64,000 nt of DNA from Siphonodentalium dalli (Eukaryota; Mollusca; Scaphopoda; Gadilida; Siphonodentaliidae), in the NCBI GenBank assembly GCA_032622095.1, contig CP136063.1, forward strand, positions 186,477,956-186,541,955, in the 5' to 3' direction. The notes beneath the pieces are model-generated. The model saw only the letters and a list, made by a program, of their open reading frames with translations, made no database searches and was not told where the DNA came from. Positions 58,912 to 64,000 of the stretch are shown one piece after another (positions within the stretch are counted from its first letter, which is position 1; each line of letters starts with the position of its first letter). The position numbers and the translations under genes were made by a program.

Positions 58912-60937
58912 CCATGACATATCAGTTGTGAAGCTCCTATTCAACTAGAGTTGACTTATTTTGAAAATAAATACATAGAGAGGATATTTACCAGACTGCA
59001 ATTGGAAATATTATTTTATAAATTGCTGATATCTGCTAACTTAATTAATCGGTCAACCAGCCCATTATCTAGCAACATTCCATGATATCACTTTTGTAAG
59101 TCTACTGGGGCAACTTATATTATACTGAATGACAAGCAGTCACTATGTCACACTCTGATACTTTAGGTGTTATGAGAGTAGCATATCATCTGAATTGATT
59201 GACATGCAAATAATTAACCGATACCTTGATGCACTGATGACAGTTATTTTCTAGCCATTGATAGTCACATTAATGTTTGGGACAGTTGCTCGCTCCATGT
59301 CCATGCACACAATTATCTGGGCTTAATTGTCTTAGTTACACCAGGACAGGTTTATTTATTTCAGTTTTCAATTTCTCGAAGCTTCTTTCCAAAGGGTGTC
59401 GTGAAGGCAGTTTTTCACATCACCGTCAAATATGCAACATACAATATCTTAATGTCATCTCAACTAAGGCCCATATGAGGTCCGAATTGCATAATATGGT
59501 GTTATAATATGTTTTAAACTGTTACAAATGCCAAATATGGGCACTAAAAAAAATGCCTGAGGTTGTAAAAAAAATGCGTTTTTGCCTCTCGGAAAACCCA
59601 CCCACCCCGGCGAACATTCCTGCAAATTATGCATTACCCCTCCCCTCACCGGCACAAGAAGAACCTTTACACATTGACAAAAACGCCCCAAAATGTCATT
59701 TTTTGAAAATAGCCAATGATAAGGATGTAGAGCCATATTAAAGTTGATTTTCTTCACCATTTTTGCTCAACGTGACCAAGTCAAGCTTGAACTATTGCCA
59801 TGGGTTGGCGTCCGTCGTCTGCGCGTGCGTCCGTCAACAATTTCATTTGGCTCCCACTACAGACCGCATCCCTCATCCGATCATCACCAAACTTCATGGA
59901 TCTTCGGGGTGACCTCTAGATGGAAGGCATCGATTTTTTTCTCCGAAATTCGTTAAAAATCAGCAACACATCGGCACATGCTGCAGCCCGCATTTATTGG
60001 AGAAATGGTTTGAAAATTTACAGGCATGGTTAGGATCACCTCTAGAGAGATGACAGCTTTCGAATTTTACCGATTTTCAAAGAAAAACATGGCGCCAGCA
60101 GCCATCTTGTATTGTACTCTTTGTGTGACTAAATAATTTGGCACACCCTACAGACAGACCACATCCCTCACCTAATCACCACCAAACTTCGTATGGATCT
60201 TCCGGGTGAACTCTAGATGAGAACCATCGATTATTTCCTAAATTCGTTTAAAAAAAACTTGGCCGCCAGCAGCCACCTTGGATTTTACTCTTTGCATGAC
60301 TAAATCCTTTGGCACATCCTACAGGGCACATCCCTCATCCGATCGTCACCAAACTCCACACGGCTCTTTAAATTAAAATCCATCGTCACACCCTACATAT
60401 ATCTAAAAAATGTTTTGTAAATTTACAGGCATGATTACGATCAACTTTAGATGACTTCTATCGAATTTGAACGATCTTCGATGAAAAACATGGCGACCGG
60501 TAGCCATCTTGTATTTTACTCTTTTCATGCACAATTAAATCCTTTGGCACACACTTCATCCACATCTCTCCTCCCATCAGCACCAAACTTTATATTGCAA
60601 AAAATGTAATTATACTAGTGAATAGAATTTCTCGAAAATTTGAGGGAGCAAAAGCAAAAAATCTATTGAATTTGCTAAAAATTGGTAAATGGTTAGATCT
60701 GGGATAACCGACTGACATCGGGTGGGTGGTATATATCCCTGCCGCGTATGGACGCACAAATATTTTGTCCATTATCTATTTTACGATGAGAAACACACAT
60801 TTTCGTATACTATATACGTTAAAATTTCTTTCCAATTCAGTCCGTTTTGGTGATACCAGATACACGGGGTGTAATTATAATAGCATGACTAAATATATTT
60901 CAATCTCGGGTCTCTTCATGTTAACCGAGGGCATATA

Positions 60938-61130
60938 GGAATCACTGAACTAAATGGTTTCCCATAGGCGACAGTGTTAACGTTTCGGCCAAATTCACTG
61001 AATTGAAGCCTACATGCCATACCAGTGATGTTTACCCAGCTAGATTGACACCAGTTGATCACGAAAATGCAAGAAAAATCATAGGTGTACTCGCTCCCCG
61101 ACTCTAGAACACATTTAGCTCCCTGATTCC
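60938..61130. mobile_element. Short MITE, second-block copy (193 bp)
   Basis: Same length and TATA flanks as 34014-34206, so the insertion and its internal deletion predate the block duplication. Confidence 0.7.
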
Positions 61131-62027
61131 TATATATATGTATATGTGTGAAACACAGCGTTTCTTATAGTATTTTATCAAAATATAGACCTCACTGAAA
61201 TCAAAAATGGATTATATCGAGCAGTAGTGGTTTATTTTTCCAATATGAGGCATCCTGAAAATTAGTGTCAATCCTCAAAATAAAGCCAAAAAATAAAGAT
61301 TTTTTTTTCAATTTTACTAGCTGATGCATCTCGTATAACTGAAGTATGCCCTTATATACCATAATATTACTAAATTGAAGAGGAAATGTTAATATACATT
61401 TTGAGAGGGATATCTTGTCCAATTTTAAACACTTTTCATGCAGAATTTGGCAATTTATAATAAACATTTATCAAAATTAACAGAAAATTAATATATAAAA
61501 TACTTTAATAGCAATATAAAGCAACCATAAGTCAATTTAAATATCTAAACATAATGATACAACATCAGACACAGCCTCAGGCATGCAATTTTACCAGATG
61601 GCAGGGCATACTGTCTGTTTAACAAACCTGTAATGACAATTTTGCACGACATTAATTCTAGTGGTGATGCCATCACCCCCCCCCCCCCCCGACTTGGGGT
61701 TGGGCTACGGTCCCCGATAAGACTACTGGGTGCCGGAAAAGCTTAATTGGGTCAACTGTCACCTTTGCCCAATGGGGGGGGGGGGGCTAACACTCCTCAA
61801 AATTGTGGGGAGAGGGGCTTTAGACCCCCTGACCCCCTAATGGTACCTGATTTCCATGCAAAATTCCCAGATTTATCACTTTCTTTACTATCTACAGGCG
61901 AATCCATGGGTTTCTTCTTTAAATATGTCCAAAATGTGGTCATTATCATTTGAAAATAAGAAAATATGGAATTAACAACTTATCATGGCGAGACGTGAAA
62001 TTTCGTAAAATTCAAGTTTTTCTTATA

Positions 62028-62486
62028 GGGATCACTGAACTAAATGGTTTCCCATAGGCGACAGTGTTAACGTTTCGGCCAAATTCACTGAATTGAAGCC
62101 TGCAGGCCATACCAGTGATGTTTACCCAGCTAGATTGACACCAGTTGATCACGAAAATGCAAGAAAAATCATAGGTCATGTGTTTACTTTTTAAAATAAA
62201 TCCCCAAGTCTACGACAGGGCTATCTCACAGCCAAATTTGATCTGGAAAAACCCAGAACTACAGCAGCTAGTTACATAAATTTCTCGCTCACAAAAATCC
62301 ATTCCCCCATTCATTCACCAGTTTAAAATTATTTAGATATTATGTACAAATCAAATAAACGCGATGTCATCCTTTAATAACGTGTCGCATGTATCAGGTG
62401 AAGGTCATTCTTCAGTTACCTTCACCTTTAGCATTCCACGGTGTACTCGCTCCCCGACTCTAGAACACATTTAGCTCCCTGATTCC
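62028..62486. mobile_element. MITE longer form, second-block copy
   Basis: Counterpart of 35118-35575. The left terminus reads GGGATCA, a single change from GGAATCA. Confidence 0.7.
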
Positions 62487-64000
62487 TATACGAATGGTGC
62501 GGTATTCGTCTCTTATATAGCGCTTCCATAAATAAAGTGCATTGTCCGAGTTTCATTTCAGCACATGCATCGTAATTGGATTTGTCCCGGCCGCTATGGG
62601 TTAGTTGATTCATTTCCCTTAGGAACGCAAATTTCCTGCCAATGTTTACACATTATTTTATGCATATTTTTATGTGTGTTCATCTTCCTGTGTCTATCGT
62701 TCGTGTATATTTGAACAGTTTAGCGGAACAACAAGTTTATTATCTTCTCATAATCACAAGAGATTGTCTTGCAATCAAAACATCGACAGGACCATACTCA
62801 CACAAACGATTGTGCACGACACAAAGGAACATGATCATGCCGCCAGAAAGTCGGTAGTTTAACAGAAACCAGCCTTTTAAAGTGGCCCAATGTGCTCGCA
62901 GTGGGTAAATGTGCAAACCAAAAAAATAATATAAAAGTCTGTAACAATTTCATCTCAATAAAAGAACCGTTGAAAAATAAATCAACTTAGTTATTATATT
63001 CATCGTGTAGTAAGTTCAAATATTTCAGTCTAATTTTCAGAATATGTTCCAATGCTTTTACCGTTTCCAATGTTCACCGTCAAGTTTTAATTGAAGCTAC
63101 TTAATCAGATTTAACGTCCCTAAAATACTGTTTCTTCGGCTATATGATCTCAATGCATGCGTATATATCTACTTATATATTAATTTCATGCATATTAAGA
63201 CAGTACCCCAATTGTGTTTTTTTTTTATTTTGCGACGTTTAGTTCCACGTATAATTCCGCTAACATTATCACGTGGCCGATGAAGCTGTATCTTCATCAT
63301 TCGACCGTACATGTGAACGCGACATAACAATTACACACAGCTGATGGCAAGTTTTGACTCACTTATATTTGCTGATAAATTACACGAGCGATTTGTTCTT
63401 AGAAAGAAAAATCATGAATGTTAACAGAAATGGGTTATTCATTAAGATATCAAGTGGACTTGTGTGTTAGCATGCAAAATATAACACTGCGTGTTGAGTA
63501 AAGATCCACAGCGACAAGACTTTCAGGAAGATACATCCTTGAGAGATCGACCGCGACGCTGGTAGAGCTTGGTAGACCCATTGTGCGAATATGAGGTGGA
63601 CGACATGGCTATCTATGGCATATTAATTACAAGAAAACCATAGTCAGAAATGGTAACGCCCTCAATATTATATTATTAGCCATATATACAATATAACAAC
63701 TGTAATCTGATAATGTGGTGATTGTGAAAAATATGTATATAGGTAACGCCTATGTAGTTGATTATATGTGATATTTTTTTCTTCTAATTTCATTTGAAAT
63801 AGTGGTCTGAATAGCGCATGAAATAGCATGCAGAATAATAATCGGGCAAAACTTTGCGATCTTCGTAACATGGTTCAAGTACGAGCACGTTTCTAATCAC
63901 ATTTAGTATCCAATTACGCAAATACCGAGAATGTTTTAAGCAAATTTAGTCCACCACCCCCTGCGACGGGGACATACATACTTGCCAATATACACCCTAG

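Larger units (their letters stand above)
44289..64000. repeat. Large segmental duplication, right copy (genes F and G)
   Basis: Collinear with 7736-37085 at high identity. It lacks the second tandem unit, the hAT-like insertion and the retrotransposon. Non-genic features duplicated here include the dispersed repeats (about 44870-44975, 45131-45225), the large inverted repeat (45620-48080), the AT-rich spacers and the 32.6-33.7-kb-type repeats (59540-60600). No genes other than F and G are recognised. Confidence 0.85.

Overview
The window looks like AT-rich nuclear DNA of a metazoan, probably a marine invertebrate. A mollusc or other lophotrochozoan is my guess, at low confidence, from the repeat style and non-LTR elements only. 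There is no bacterial-type gene organisation. Genes are short, have GT-AG introns, and sit in large repeat-filled spacers.

The main content is a head-to-tail array of seven three-exon homeobox genes, all on the minus strand, here called A to G (A 3792-5924, B 12628-14646, C 19587-21789, D 25218-28023, E 39860-41976, F 49174-51219, G 54632-57428). Every copy has a short exon 1 (15 codons, 14 in F), a 158-nt exon 2, and an exon 3 of 510 nt (639 nt in C). Each copy has intact splice sites and an open frame. The homeodomain is split by an intron between residues 46 and 47, as in many PRD-class genes. It has Q50/N51 and an unusual Asn at position 5. The C-terminal ~150 residues are conserved between copies and match nothing I recognise. 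Each gene has a TATAAATA box about 80 bp before the ATG, and an inverted repeat with constant 32-bp span about 400 bp before it. Two subfamilies can be told apart (B, C, F versus D, E, G), with A intermediate. Copy C has lost its stop codon and gains a 43-residue tail.

Layout: 1-3350 is repeat-rich with no gene; 3360-7035 is unit A; 7036-7735 is single-copy sequence; 7736-37085 is a block with genes B, C and D; 37086-38580 is a ~26-bp minisatellite and other unique sequence; 38580-44284 is unit E; 44289-64000 is a second copy of the 7736-37085 block carrying F and G. The two blocks differ mainly by three events: a 5.7-kb tandem duplication that separates B from C, a 1340-bp hAT-like element beside C (8-bp target duplication), and a 2.4-kb truncated non-LTR retrotransposon upstream of D. 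F/G lack all three. Other mobile or structured DNA includes perfect long hairpins (9867-9957, 27308-27394 and their duplicates), a ~2.4-kb imperfect inverted repeat, TIR-bearing MITEs at 34014-34206 and 35118-35575, retroelement 3' fragments ending in trinucleotide microsatellites, and a short insertion with 11-bp target duplications in intron 2 of E.

The genes probably form one recently amplified transcription-factor family evolving by block duplication, gene conversion and transposon insertion. Expression and DNA targets cannot be read from the sequence.
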